Part shown: positions 32,230-41,866 of the stretch, one piece after another | Layout: each line of letters starts with the position of its first letter | Position numbering within the stretch: the first letter of the stretch is position 1 | Source: an uncultured Lachnospiraceae bacterium | GTDB lineage: Bacteria; Bacillota; Clostridia; Lachnospirales; Lachnospiraceae | Direction: 5' to 3' | Length of the DNA stretch: 64,000 bases | NCBI GenBank assembly: GCA_900315945.1 | Contig: ONAZ01000001.1 | Span: 1-64,000 of the forward strand | Translations under genes and position numbers: made by a program | Notes under the pieces: model-generated | Told to the model about the DNA's origin: nothing | Seen by the model: only the letters and a program-made list of their open reading frames with translations | The model's database searches: none

Positions 32230-33888
32230 TTAATTCATCTTCTTTCCGCTAAAATAAACTTCTTTCGGCTTGTTATAGCTAAATCCTTCTTGTTCAGCTA
32301 CAAGTAAATCATTGTCGAATACAAGGAAATCGGCATCCTTGCCAACCTCTATAGAACCCTTTGAATCCTCTATACCGAGCTGCTTTGCTCCATTAATCGT
32401 CCATCCAAGCAGCATCTCTTCGATGCTCATTTTCTCATCTTCAGGAGGAAATACTTCAACAGTTCTGTTGTATTCATGCACCCTGGTCTTATCGGTTCTT
32501 ATTCGCGTCATTCCGACCTCCATACCCAAATACGGATTCCATGTCATAAAGTCATCGAAAGAGATATTGTCACTAGACCATGCCACTAAAGCTCCAGTGT
32601 CCCAAACTGTTTTACAACGGAACTGCTTTCTTGAGCGTTCCTCGCCGAGCCAGGTAGCACTTTCCTCAATAAAATCAGCATGCCACCATGGTGTATAATT
32701 CGCAATCACCCCTAGCTTTGCAAAGCGATCTAAGTCCGCATCATCTTGAATCTCCAGATGAGCGCATGTAACTCTAACCTTTAAGCTATCTCCCAGCTCC
32801 TTTTTGGCCATCTCATAGCCATCTAGTACTGTACGTGATGCGCGCTCACCAACGGTGTGAAGATGAAGATCCAGCCCAGCCTCATTAAGATTCTTAAGAA
32901 GCTCTGCCATTCCCTCTACTGAGAATGCAGTAGCCCCTGTCGTATGAACATCCACATATGGTGTAACCATTGCTGCAGTATGAATCTTCTGGGTTCCATC
33001 CATAAAAATCTTCATGGTATGAACCTTCAGATGCTCCGTGTCATACTCGCGGTGATATCGTTTAACCTCCTCGAGACCTTCTTTGGCATCCCTCTCTGCG
33101 TTGATTACAAGACTACCGTCAACATACACAGGCAGTTTTCCCTGCTTGTCCAGCTCCTTCAGACGCTTATAGACTTTCTCATGAAACTTTGGATCCCCCG
33201 GAAGACCTGAATCAAACACTGCACACACACCATATTCAACTGAAAAATCTATCCATCGTTGAAGCGCTGCATCAACCTGTTCATCTGTCAATTCCATTCC
33301 ACTGTCGAGAATGATTGGAATTTCCGCTGCACCCTCAATACAATTTCCCGTCACATGTCCGTCCTTATCACGCACATACAAAGCAAGTCCTGGTATTGGA
33401 TCAAGCGTATCGTCTGTAATGCCATGCCTTTCTAATATCTTAGAGTTTACCCAGACGCTGTGTCCTTCTCCTTCCTGAATCTGAAGCTCAGCATCAGGAC
33501 ATATTGCATCAAGATCTTCCTTTACGATATCCTCACCATTCAAGAACTTTTTCTCTAAAAGAAATCTATAGCGCTTCTCGCCAGGATTCTCTTTGATACG
33601 CTTCGCCATAATGTCTAGAGCATCCTGCTTGCCATTTGGCTCAATACGCTCTCCCATATCGGCATACTCAAATCCTACAGGAATTGTCACATGCACATGG
33701 CTGTCAATAATACCTGGCATGATGAACTTACCGCCGAGATCTGTGACGTCTCCTTCATAGTCCGAAAGACCGTTTTCATCACCTACATATACAAACTTAC
33801 CATCTTTCACCGCAAGTGCCGTAACCAGTGGCATATCTACGTTCGATGTATATATTTTTGCATTCTTAATTATCTTATCTACCTTCAT
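32230..33888 (-). CDS. Amidohydrolase, YtcJ-like (first copy)
   Basis: 552-aa metal-dependent hydrolase of the amidohydrolase superfamily (Amidohydro_3, YtcJ-like). The N-terminal composite beta domain leads into the metal motif IIDSHVHVT (about residues 58-66, HxH), and further ligands are likely His in LHLHTVGER and CAHLEIQ, with the Asp in WSSDNISF near residue 450. Members hydrolyse amide or N-formyl groups of varied compounds; the substrate is unknown. It follows the second amidohydrolase by 20 bp. RBS AAGGGAG precedes the ATG. The pair shares about the same length and motifs, suggesting duplication. Confidence 0.85.
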   Translation of the reverse strand: MKVDKIIKNAKIYTSNVDMPLVTALAVKDGKFVYVGDENGLSDYEGDVTDLGGKFIMPGIIDSHVHVTIPVGFEYADMGERIEPNGKQDALDIMAKRIKENPGEKRYRFLLEKKFLNGEDIVKEDLDAICPDAELQIQEGEGHSVWVNSKILERHGITDDTLDPIPGLALYVRDKDGHVTGNCIEGAAEIPIILDSGMELTDEQVDAALQRWIDFSVEYGVCAVFDSGLPGDPKFHEKVYKRLKELDKQGKLPVYVDGSLVINAERDAKEGLEEVKRYHREYDTEHLKVHTMKIFMDGTQKIHTAAMVTPYVDVHTTGATAFSVEGMAELLKNLNEAGLDLHLHTVGERASRTVLDGYEMAKKELGDSLKVRVTCAHLEIQDDADLDRFAKLGVIANYTPWWHADFIEESATWLGEERSRKQFRCKTVWDTGALVAWSSDNISFDDFMTWNPYLGMEVGMTRIRTDKTRVHEYNRTVEVFPPEDEKMSIEEMLLGWTINGAKQLGIEDSKGSIEVGKDADFLVFDNDLLVAEQEGFSYNKPKEVYFSGKKMN

Positions 33889-33908
33889 ATTTTGCTCCCT
33901 TCTAATTG

Positions 33909-35540
33909 TTACGGTTTGTAAACCTCTTCTCCATCCACAATAGTCGCGATGATGTTAGCCGAAGAGACCTTCTCAATGTCGTCATGCAAAAAGTCACAGT
34001 CATACACAGTCATATTGGCAATCTTGCCAAATTCGATAGAACCCAGGCGATGCTCCTGGTGCCATGCATACGCCACATTGATGGTAAGGGCGCGTAACGA
34101 CTGTTCACGAGTGATCGCTTCCTTGACATTAAGTGGGTAGGTCTCTATCCCCAATCCTTTTGGTGCATTACGTGTCTCCGCCATATATATGCTGTTCTTG
34201 ATACTAATGGACGGAGAAACAGGATAGTCTGAATGGAACACTGGATATGCCCCCTCATCAAAGAACGACTTAATCGGATATGAATTTTCTGCTAGTTCTT
34301 TACCGACATAAGACACCTCTGTATCATAGAAGCCTGGTATTTTTGCTGTCCAAAGCGGTGGAACTGCTGGAATAGAGCCTGTAGTGGCCATTCGACGAAT
34401 ATCCTCATCTGTGACGAAGTGTAGATGTGCTAACACGTTCCTTTGATCCATATCGCCTGTAATCTTCTCAGCATCCTCAATGCAGCCCAACATAAAGTGA
34501 GTTGCACCACCACCCTCAGAGTGGACGTGTACAGAAAGTCCCTCGGCATCTGCCGCTGTAATTAATTCCACCATCTTATCATGATTATTGAATCGCTCAT
34601 TACCGTGATAGCCAGGCTGATCAGCATAATCCTGATTCTGCCATGCTGTATGTGCTTCAGTAACGCCGTCTAAGAATGTCTTGATACCAACTACGTGGAA
34701 GTATTCACCACTGTATTTAGCACGGTCTGCAGCAATGCGCTTAACCTCTGCCTTCGGATCCTCAGGATTATCCGGACACATCAGGTAGGCGTAGGTACGT
34801 AGCTTAAGCTTGCCCTCCTGCTCTAGCTCATAGAAAGCCTGTGTGGCTATCTCATTAGTAACCTCCACACCGGCGTCAGCCACTGCAGTATATCCGTTTG
34901 CTAGAGCCATATCCTGCCACGAGAGCAGGTAATCCTTTGCATTCTCAAGGGTTGTAGGAAGCTTTGGATACAGTTCGAACACAGGAGCTTCACAGATGTA
35001 ACCGTCTGGTTCTCCGTTTTCATCCACATGTACCAGATCAGTACCCATTTTCTTAGCGTAGGCTGCATCAATACCTGCCCACTCAAGAGCCTTGGAATTG
35101 AGTAGCATTGAGTGCCCACCACCAGTCTGCATGAGCAGTATCTTGTCGGAACAAATCTCATCCAGATACTCTTTGGTTACATATTCGTCATTTTCAGCCC
35201 ATCCTGAAGCCATGTAGAACTCACGCTGCGGATTAGCTTCGATATATTCCTTAATAATCTCACGATATTTGTCATAGTCCGTAGGAACTACCGAAAAGAG
35301 GTTTGCCTGCCCAATAGCACGGTCGCCAGCCAGATAACTGTGGGCGTGCGATTCCAAAAAGCCAGGATAGACGAAATTCTCACCGTAATCTAACACCTTA
35401 GCATCAGATCCAGCCAGCTTTTTTACTTCATCAGCATCGCCAATATATGCAAAAACACCATCCTTTACAAGTGCTGCTTTTGCAGTTGGTCTCTTTTCAT
35501 CCATAGTAATAATGTTACCGAGAATAATTGTCTGTTTCAT
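33909..35540 (-). CDS. Amidohydrolase, YtcJ-like (second copy)
   Basis: 543-aa amidohydrolase-superfamily enzyme. The HxH motif is FLESHAHSY (about residues 61-69); additional metal or active-site candidates are VHVHSEGGG, LAHLHFV and the Asp in FHSDYPVS near residue 440. The N-terminus (IILGNIITMDEKRPTAKAAL) is the usual imidazolonepropionase-like beta domain. It shares length and layout with the next gene downstream. It is read from the same transcript as the MATE gene 50 bp upstream. The substrate is not evident. An N-substituted amino acid or a peptide-like export product would fit, but this is a guess. Confidence 0.85.
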   Translation of the reverse strand: MKQTIILGNIITMDEKRPTAKAALVKDGVFAYIGDADEVKKLAGSDAKVLDYGENFVYPGFLESHAHSYLAGDRAIGQANLFSVVPTDYDKYREIIKEYIEANPQREFYMASGWAENDEYVTKEYLDEICSDKILLMQTGGGHSMLLNSKALEWAGIDAAYAKKMGTDLVHVDENGEPDGYICEAPVFELYPKLPTTLENAKDYLLSWQDMALANGYTAVADAGVEVTNEIATQAFYELEQEGKLKLRTYAYLMCPDNPEDPKAEVKRIAADRAKYSGEYFHVVGIKTFLDGVTEAHTAWQNQDYADQPGYHGNERFNNHDKMVELITAADAEGLSVHVHSEGGGATHFMLGCIEDAEKITGDMDQRNVLAHLHFVTDEDIRRMATTGSIPAVPPLWTAKIPGFYDTEVSYVGKELAENSYPIKSFFDEGAYPVFHSDYPVSPSISIKNSIYMAETRNAPKGLGIETYPLNVKEAITREQSLRALTINVAYAWHQEHRLGSIEFGKIANMTVYDCDFLHDDIEKVSSANIIATIVDGEEVYKP

Positions 35541-35590
35541 AAATAAATCCCTCCTTTATAGTTGATTCAACGGTATCCTCTCTACACTAG

Positions 35591-36946
35591 TCATGAATAA
35601 TTATATCTTTTCCTATACACAATCAGGCATGTGATTGTAAGTATCATGGCACAAAACTCTGCTGCTATTACTGACATCCATACCCCTATCAAGCCAAAAA
35701 GTATAGGTAGAACAAGCACAAACATAACCTGCAATACTAACACCCTTAAGAATGATATCAGTGCTGATATGAGACCATTGTTAAGGGCTGTAAATAAGGC
35801 CGAACCGAATATATTAACACCAGCAAATAAATAGCATAAACAATAAATCCTTATTGCAGTCGTAGTCATTTCAAGAAGAGATTCATTTTCTCCTACGAAA
35901 ATCATAGCAAGAGGTCTAGCAAATATTAAGGATACTGCCACCACAATAATTGATGCTATAATTATTATTCTCATACTACACTTAAAAACATTCTTTAATT
36001 CAGATGTGTTATTAGCTCCATAATTATAGCCACAAATAGGAGACGCACCCATAGAATATCCGAAGAAGAATCCCACAAATACATAAGACAGATACATTAT
36101 AACACCGTATGCTGCAACACCATCCTGGCCTGCGTATTTCATTAACTGGTAATTATAAAGCATACTTACAATAGAAAGTGAAACCTCCGTCAGGAATTCG
36201 GAAGAGCCATTTGTAATAACCTTAATTAAATCTCTACCATACCATTTTGCCTTGCCAAGCTTTAATAAAGAGGAATTAGGCACTGCAAAATATATTAAAG
36301 GAATTACACCACCAACTACACTTCCAGCTATAGTTGCATAAGCAGCACCATCCAGTCCCAAATTAAGGACACCCACAAGGAGCCAGTCAAGGACTATATT
36401 AGTAACCCCTGCAGCTATAGTGACTACAAGACCCAGCTTAGGCTTCTCTGATACAATACAAAAGCTTTGAAACTCATATTGCAAAATAAGAGGTATTGAA
36501 CCCATAAAGCATATCCTTGCATATCTCACACAGAAAGGCAGCATCTCTTCATCTGCTCCAAGTAAAAGTGACATTGGCTCAGCAAATATAAAGCCTATAA
36601 CACTTACAATCGCACCTAGTGCAATCATTATATATACTACAAGCGAGAAGATCTCATTTGCCTTCTTCCTGTCTCCTGCACCTAGGGTAACTGCAACTAA
36701 AGCACTTCCTCCGACGCCGAACATTGTTCCAAACGCCAAAAATATTAGGACATATGGCAAAATAAGATTCAATGCTGCAAATGGTGTCTCGCCAACATAA
36801 TTGGCAACAAAGAAACCATCAACTACTCCATATATTGATGTGAAAATCATCATAGCTACAGATGGCAATGTAAATCTAAGTAATCTTCCATATGTAAAAT
36901 GATCTGATAATTTGATTTTTTTACTACCTACTACTTCTGTTTCCAT
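35591..36946 (-). CDS. MATE-family efflux transporter
   Basis: 451-aa integral membrane protein with about 12 transmembrane helices in two similar halves, of the multidrug and toxic compound extrusion family. It begins LSDHFTYGRLLRFTLPSVAMM and carries GAGDRKKANEIFSLV after helix 3, a family feature. These carriers export cationic drugs or metabolites using sodium or proton gradients. The gene lies 15 bp downstream of the NHLM ABC gene and 50 bp upstream of the first amidohydrolase, so it probably belongs to the same operon and may export a related compound. RBS GAGGGAG precedes the ATG. Confidence 0.9.
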   Translation of the reverse strand: METEVVGSKKIKLSDHFTYGRLLRFTLPSVAMMIFTSIYGVVDGFFVANYVGETPFAALNLILPYVLIFLAFGTMFGVGGSALVAVTLGAGDRKKANEIFSLVVYIMIALGAIVSVIGFIFAEPMSLLLGADEEMLPFCVRYARICFMGSIPLILQYEFQSFCIVSEKPKLGLVVTIAAGVTNIVLDWLLVGVLNLGLDGAAYATIAGSVVGGVIPLIYFAVPNSSLLKLGKAKWYGRDLIKVITNGSSEFLTEVSLSIVSMLYNYQLMKYAGQDGVAAYGVIMYLSYVFVGFFFGYSMGASPICGYNYGANNTSELKNVFKCSMRIIIIASIIVVAVSLIFARPLAMIFVGENESLLEMTTTAIRIYCLCYLFAGVNIFGSALFTALNNGLISALISFLRVLVLQVMFVLVLPILFGLIGVWMSVIAAEFCAMILTITCLIVYRKRYNYS

Positions 36947-36961
36947 ATCTCCCTCTTATTT

Positions 36962-39148
36962 CTACACATCTAATCGTTGTTTTTTTACAAGCTCTGCGAA
37001 AACGCCATTTTTTTCTATAAGCTCTTCATAGGTTCCTTCTTCGCAGATTCTTCCCTCATCTAATACCAGTATTCTGTCGCAGTTTTGTACTGTAGAGAGA
37101 CGATGGGCAATGGCAATTCTGGTGCAATTGAGCTTATCTAAAGAATTAGCAACTGCCTGCTGCGTAATATTATCTAGGGCACTTGTTGCCTCATCAAGTA
37201 TCATAATCTTACGCTTACTGCATACTGCTCTTGCAATTATTAGACGCTGTCTCTGACCCCCCGATACACCGCCGCCGCGTTCAGACACCAAGGTCTCCAT
37301 ACCCATAGGCATTTCTCTAATATCATCTGCAATTCCAGCAATTTCTGCAGCTTCCCATGCCTCCTCTAAGGTTGCATTAGGATTTGCTAGAGTAATGTTC
37401 TCGAAAATATCTCCCTTTAATAATTTCGCATCCTGCATAACCATGCTGATTCCATTCTGACGAATGGAACGAAGATTAACACAAGATAAATCATACTCAC
37501 CGAACATTATATTGCCTGCGCTTGGTTTCTCAAATCCAAGGAGCAGCCTCATTAATGTACTCTTACCACAGCCTGACTTTCCAACTATGGCTACATATTC
37601 CCCAGGCTTGATGTTAAATGAAATGTTATTAATAACCCATGGTGTCTCCTCGCTATAGCGGAAGGATAAGCCATTTACATCAACACTTCCATCCACACTT
37701 TCTACTGATGGTTTCTCATCGTCACATTCAGGAGCAGCATTAAGTATTGGCGCCAAATGTCCAAACTTAGGATACGATCTCACCATAGATGCTATAAAAG
37801 TCAAGAACAAAACAATTGAAGCATTTATCTGACCAAACGCAGTATTAAATGCCATAAAGTTCGCGGTAGAATATCCTGTGTCCATAGCACTAATATAAAT
37901 ATATACAGTTCCTATCATTCCGATTAGTACCACGAAGGCATCCATGCAGTAGAGATACTTAGGGCGGTTAAATGCAGCCCTGGCATATTCCGAGAATCTG
38001 CTTGCCCACTTTGAAAAGGCACGGTCCTCAGCACCTGCTAACTTTATCTTCTGAATACCACCTAATAGAGTAGCTATTGTTCCAGAAGCTTTAGTATTAG
38101 CTTCAACTACTTCAACCTCTCTTTTCATCAATTCACGTAATATAAGAACAATAACAAGAACCTGAGCTGCGATGATTCCTACGGCTATAGGTAGTAGCGA
38201 AGATGCATAATATATAATCTGATAAAAATATACAACACTAAGAACTAATGTAAGTCCACCGCCTAATATACCTTTAACCATAGAATCTATCATACGCCAT
38301 ATATTATTAATACGCGTAGCCAGATTTCCCGGACTATAATCTTTAAAAAATGATGTTGGAAGAAGCATCACTCTTGCAAAAACAGCAGACTCAGCAAAAT
38401 TTCCCATTTTGATGGCAATCCTGTTCATGACTAAGTTCTTATTCATTTTAAACAGCAATGTTCCCACAGCTACACCTAATAGCAATCCTACTATAGGCAA
38501 TATAAGACTGGTCTGACCGGAAGGAGCCACCTCACCATATGCCCATGATGATGCAACAGCAGGTAATAATCCCACCAATGCAGAAATTAGCGCCGAAAGA
38601 AAAACCTTAATAAAGTCCCCTTTATCTAATGCCTTGAACAAAAACCGTACAAATCCTTTCACCTCCAAAGAACGAGCAGGAAGAACAGGATAGAATAATT
38701 CTGCCTTCTCCTCTAAATACCCTTCCGTTTTTTTGTTAATTTTAACATTCTCACCAGTTAAAGGATCTCGATAATAATAGCCTCCGGAAACCCTTGGTAA
38801 TAACGCTACAACCTCGCCATTTTTAAGCTTTCCTAAATAAGCCCCAAATGCATCCTTGTACCATCCTTTTTCAAGCCTTACAGTACGATGCATAACACCT
38901 GAAGGGCGGCACATATATTCAATACGTTCTTCTAAATCCGTAACACCTTCAGGAACAACCCCAGGGGTGGCCTGACTATAACGCAGACAGGCTCTTACGG
39001 CACCATCTGCCATCTCCAAATCATCTGCTCCGAAGAGACGAAGTATACTATCATCACCAACACTTGCAGCCAGCTTTTCGTAGCCACTTCTAAGGCTCTC
39101 ACGATTCAGTTGATCTCTATTTTTCATCTGTAAGCTAATATCTTTCAT
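36962..39148 (-). CDS. NHLM-type bacteriocin exporter, ABC permease-ATPase
   Basis: 728-aa ABC half-transporter. An N-terminal region of about 165 residues without membrane segments is followed by a six-helix transmembrane domain (about 175-465) and an ATPase domain with Walker A GKSGCGKSTL, signature VSGGQRQRL and Walker B IMILDEATSAL. This build matches the second ABC protein of NHLM (nitrile-hydratase-leader microcin) export systems, which lacks a peptidase. It follows the peptidase-bearing partner by 6 bp. A weak RBS suggests translational coupling. No cargo peptide is visible beside it. Confidence 0.85.
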   Translation of the reverse strand: MKDISLQMKNRDQLNRESLRSGYEKLAASVGDDSILRLFGADDLEMADGAVRACLRYSQATPGVVPEGVTDLEERIEYMCRPSGVMHRTVRLEKGWYKDAFGAYLGKLKNGEVVALLPRVSGGYYYRDPLTGENVKINKKTEGYLEEKAELFYPVLPARSLEVKGFVRFLFKALDKGDFIKVFLSALISALVGLLPAVASSWAYGEVAPSGQTSLILPIVGLLLGVAVGTLLFKMNKNLVMNRIAIKMGNFAESAVFARVMLLPTSFFKDYSPGNLATRINNIWRMIDSMVKGILGGGLTLVLSVVYFYQIIYYASSLLPIAVGIIAAQVLVIVLILRELMKREVEVVEANTKASGTIATLLGGIQKIKLAGAEDRAFSKWASRFSEYARAAFNRPKYLYCMDAFVVLIGMIGTVYIYISAMDTGYSTANFMAFNTAFGQINASIVLFLTFIASMVRSYPKFGHLAPILNAAPECDDEKPSVESVDGSVDVNGLSFRYSEETPWVINNISFNIKPGEYVAIVGKSGCGKSTLMRLLLGFEKPSAGNIMFGEYDLSCVNLRSIRQNGISMVMQDAKLLKGDIFENITLANPNATLEEAWEAAEIAGIADDIREMPMGMETLVSERGGGVSGGQRQRLIIARAVCSKRKIMILDEATSALDNITQQAVANSLDKLNCTRIAIAHRLSTVQNCDRILVLDEGRICEEGTYEELIEKNGVFAELVKKQRLDV

Positions 39149-39154
39149 ACTCTT

Positions 39155-41314
39155 TTACTCACTCTTTACTAATCGAGAATACATACCATCTAATTCCATA
39201 AGCTCTTCATGTGTACCTTCTTCTACGATATCTCCTGCCTTAAGAACGTAAATCTTATCAGCATCTCGTATCGTACTTAGTCGATGAGCCACAACAACAG
39301 TAGTAATTCCTCGTTTTCTCACATTATTCATAACCTCGTCTTCAGTTTCAGCATCTAACGCACTAGTTGCTTCATCAAGAACTAGTATAGAAGGCTCAAT
39401 AGCCAGCGCTCTTGCTATCTCCATACGCTGAAGCTGTCCACCAGAATAGTTTTTACCTCCTGGCTGCAAAACGGCTGCATATCCACCCTTTCTAGAAGCT
39501 ATCTCATCATGAATTCTTGCATCCTGACACGCTCTAACTACCTCTGCCTCCTCGATAGTGGTATCCCAGAAACGAATATTGTCAGAAATAGGGTCATCGA
39601 AAACCATAATGTCCTGGTCAACGATAGCTAAGGAGCTCTTTAACTGTTGTTTTGGAATATCAGATAGTTTTTTTCCATCCAGCAAAACCTCTCCTGACCA
39701 AGGCTTATACAAGCCAGAAAGTAGCTTTCCAAGAGTCGATTTACCACTACCGCTGGCTCCAACTAAGGCAACCTTGCTTCCCGGCTCTATATGAATACTC
39801 ATATTCTTAATCAATGGTTTTCCCTTAGTTGAATAGCCAAATGTAATATCCTTAAACTCAATATCTCCCTTTAGCTTATCTAGATTCTCCCACTCTTCGT
39901 CAGTTAAATCCCTCGTATTTTCCTCAACATCCACAGGATTACTCATTACATCCTCTACACGTTCCATCTGAACCTGCATTTCCTGAATGGTCTGTCCCAT
40001 AGTAATCATTTCATTTACTGGTTTTGTAAATGCTGTGAGAAGACCTGTAAAGGCAAGTAATGTACCTGGTGTAAACTGACCGTCTATAATCAACTTTACT
40101 CCAAAACCGAAAACTGTTATGTTAGTAATCTCCGTCAGTAATGAAGGTATAAAGGCCATAGTTTCATTGAGCCAGCATAGCGTCACATCACCTGCTGTAA
40201 CTTTGGCATGGATATTTGCCCATTTCCTGTAATAAGCATTTTCCGCGCCTGCTGACTTTAATGTCTCAATCATATCAATTCCTGCTAGAGAGGTGGAGTT
40301 AAGCTTTCCATATCCAATAGTAATTGTTCTTGTGATATCCACTCTTTTTTTGGAAACCAGCCTTGCCACAATTATATTAAGGGCAACTGTAGACACGCCA
40401 AGTAAAGTGAGGAATAAACTATAATAAGACATAACAATTACATATAGAACCAGCATAACAACATTGATTGCTGCTGGTGCCACCTGGGTCATCAGGGTTG
40501 TTACTACCATCTGATTCTCCGTCGTTCTCATCTGCAAGTCTCCCACAGACCTTCCAGAATAGTAAGTCATTGGAAGGTGTAGTAGATGCTGAACAAACCT
40601 GGAGGAATCAACAACTGCTGAACGACCCTGTACACGCACCATGTAAATCGACCTTATAATCTGCATTACTCCATAGATTACACACAAACCAGATAAGGCT
40701 ATAACAAATCCCGTTGGAGACGATGTCTCATTCCCGGTAATATAATAATCAACAACTGCCTTTCCTGCAGTGGTAAAAAGCACTGTGGCGATAGATGCTA
40801 ACGCCGCTGTTGCCAACACAATAGCCAGTGCAGATTGCAGTCCCTGCAGTCTCTTTATAACAAAGCGAAGTGGGCTGGGTTTACTTCCTCCCTTTTCGAA
40901 TTTCTCAGTAGGTGAAAAGATAAGAGTAACACCTCTAAAGCATTTCTCAAGTACTTGTATAGGATAACTGATACTTCCTTTACCTGGATCATTTACATAA
41001 GCATGCTTTCCTCTTATACCCGTAAGTACAACAAAGTGATTGGCATTCCATTGTATAATACATGGGTATGGCTTTTTCTCCTTAAGTTCGTCAAGACTTA
41101 AGAATAATTTATCAGCATTCAAACCATATTCTTCAGCCGCCTCTAGTACAGCTTCAGCGCTTGTTCCGTCACGACCTACACCACAAGCTTCACGGAGTTT
41201 GTCAAGGGGCTCCCATCTCTCATAATAGGCTAATATCATTGCAAGGGATGCTGCGCCGCATTCCACCGCGTCCATTTGCATTATTTGCGGTACTTTTTTT
41301 CTGCTAAATAACAT
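39155..41314 (-). CDS. NHLM-type exporter, C39 peptidase-ABC transporter
   Basis: 719-aa peptidase-containing ABC transporter. The C39 domain has the nucleophile Cys19 in DAVECGAASLAMI and the catalytic His in NHFVVLTGI near residue 92, followed by Asp in VNDPGKG; it cuts the double-glycine leader of secreted peptides. The transmembrane domain spans about 160-450. The ATPase carries GASGSGKSTL, YSGGQLQRM and LVLDEATSAL. The ATG at 41314 was chosen because GGGGGAG lies upstream; a TTG eight codons earlier overlaps the adaptor gene. It pairs with the second ABC protein to form a heteromeric exporter. Confidence 0.88.
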   Translation of the reverse strand: MLFSRKKVPQIMQMDAVECGAASLAMILAYYERWEPLDKLREACGVGRDGTSAEAVLEAAEEYGLNADKLFLSLDELKEKKPYPCIIQWNANHFVVLTGIRGKHAYVNDPGKGSISYPIQVLEKCFRGVTLIFSPTEKFEKGGSKPSPLRFVIKRLQGLQSALAIVLATAALASIATVLFTTAGKAVVDYYITGNETSSPTGFVIALSGLCVIYGVMQIIRSIYMVRVQGRSAVVDSSRFVQHLLHLPMTYYSGRSVGDLQMRTTENQMVVTTLMTQVAPAAINVVMLVLYVIVMSYYSLFLTLLGVSTVALNIIVARLVSKKRVDITRTITIGYGKLNSTSLAGIDMIETLKSAGAENAYYRKWANIHAKVTAGDVTLCWLNETMAFIPSLLTEITNITVFGFGVKLIIDGQFTPGTLLAFTGLLTAFTKPVNEMITMGQTIQEMQVQMERVEDVMSNPVDVEENTRDLTDEEWENLDKLKGDIEFKDITFGYSTKGKPLIKNMSIHIEPGSKVALVGASGSGKSTLGKLLSGLYKPWSGEVLLDGKKLSDIPKQQLKSSLAIVDQDIMVFDDPISDNIRFWDTTIEEAEVVRACQDARIHDEIASRKGGYAAVLQPGGKNYSGGQLQRMEIARALAIEPSILVLDEATSALDAETEDEVMNNVRKRGITTVVVAHRLSTIRDADKIYVLKAGDIVEEGTHEELMELDGMYSRLVKSE

Positions 41315-41324
41315 AATGCTCCCC

Positions 41325-41849
41325 CTATTTCTTACCAAAAATCATTGATAGTGGCGTTTTCTGATCAACTGTAATAGTCACCTCTACACTTTTCTTAAGG
41401 TCATGATGCTGTGAGTCAGATATGATAACTGGATGTACTATCTTCACATCTCCCGCCAACTGACGTATCTCAAGGTCCGTCAAGCCTTCACTCTTATAAT
41501 TATCTACGTCAGTTGCCCATTCTTCAACATGTATCACAGTTTCAGGGACCCCATCTACATAGGCAAAATCTCCCGGCTTAATTCGAAGGGCTGTATCAGT
41601 ATCTACAAAGCAGACGATTCCATCTACACCTCCTGCTCCTTTCGTTTTTATATGGTCTGACACAGAACCGAACACAGCCCATGCTATGATTCCCAAAAGA
41701 ATTGCAACACAAGCTATGATTGATACCCAGATTCCAGGTGTGGTCATACGAAGATATTTGTCTAAATCATCTGGGCTCTGCAACCTCTCAAGACCCTTCT
41801 TTTCAGAAGAAGCTTTCTTGTTAGTTCCCTTTGCTTTTGCGTCTTGCAT
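41325..41849 (-). CDS. NHLM-type secretion adaptor, shortened
   Basis: 174-aa membrane-anchored protein resembling the start of NHLM secretion (HlyD-like) proteins: LERLQSPDDLDKYLRMTTPG precedes a transmembrane helix (about residues 43-65), then a small beta domain with GGVDGIVCFVDTDTALRIKPGD (in parts: GGVDGIVCFV, then LRIKPGD). Usual members are about 400 aa with a long coiled-coil hairpin; that part is missing here and the reading frame is not interrupted, so this looks like a naturally short version suited to a Gram-positive envelope. It lies 10 bp before the peptidase-ABC gene. RBS AAAGGAG precedes the ATG. Confidence 0.75.
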   Translation of the reverse strand: MQDAKAKGTNKKASSEKKGLERLQSPDDLDKYLRMTTPGIWVSIIACVAILLGIIAWAVFGSVSDHIKTKGAGGVDGIVCFVDTDTALRIKPGDFAYVDGVPETVIHVEEWATDVDNYKSEGLTDLEIRQLAGDVKIVHPVIISDSQHHDLKKSVEVTITVDQKTPLSMIFGKK

Positions 41850-41866
41850 ACTATTTCTCCTTTTCT

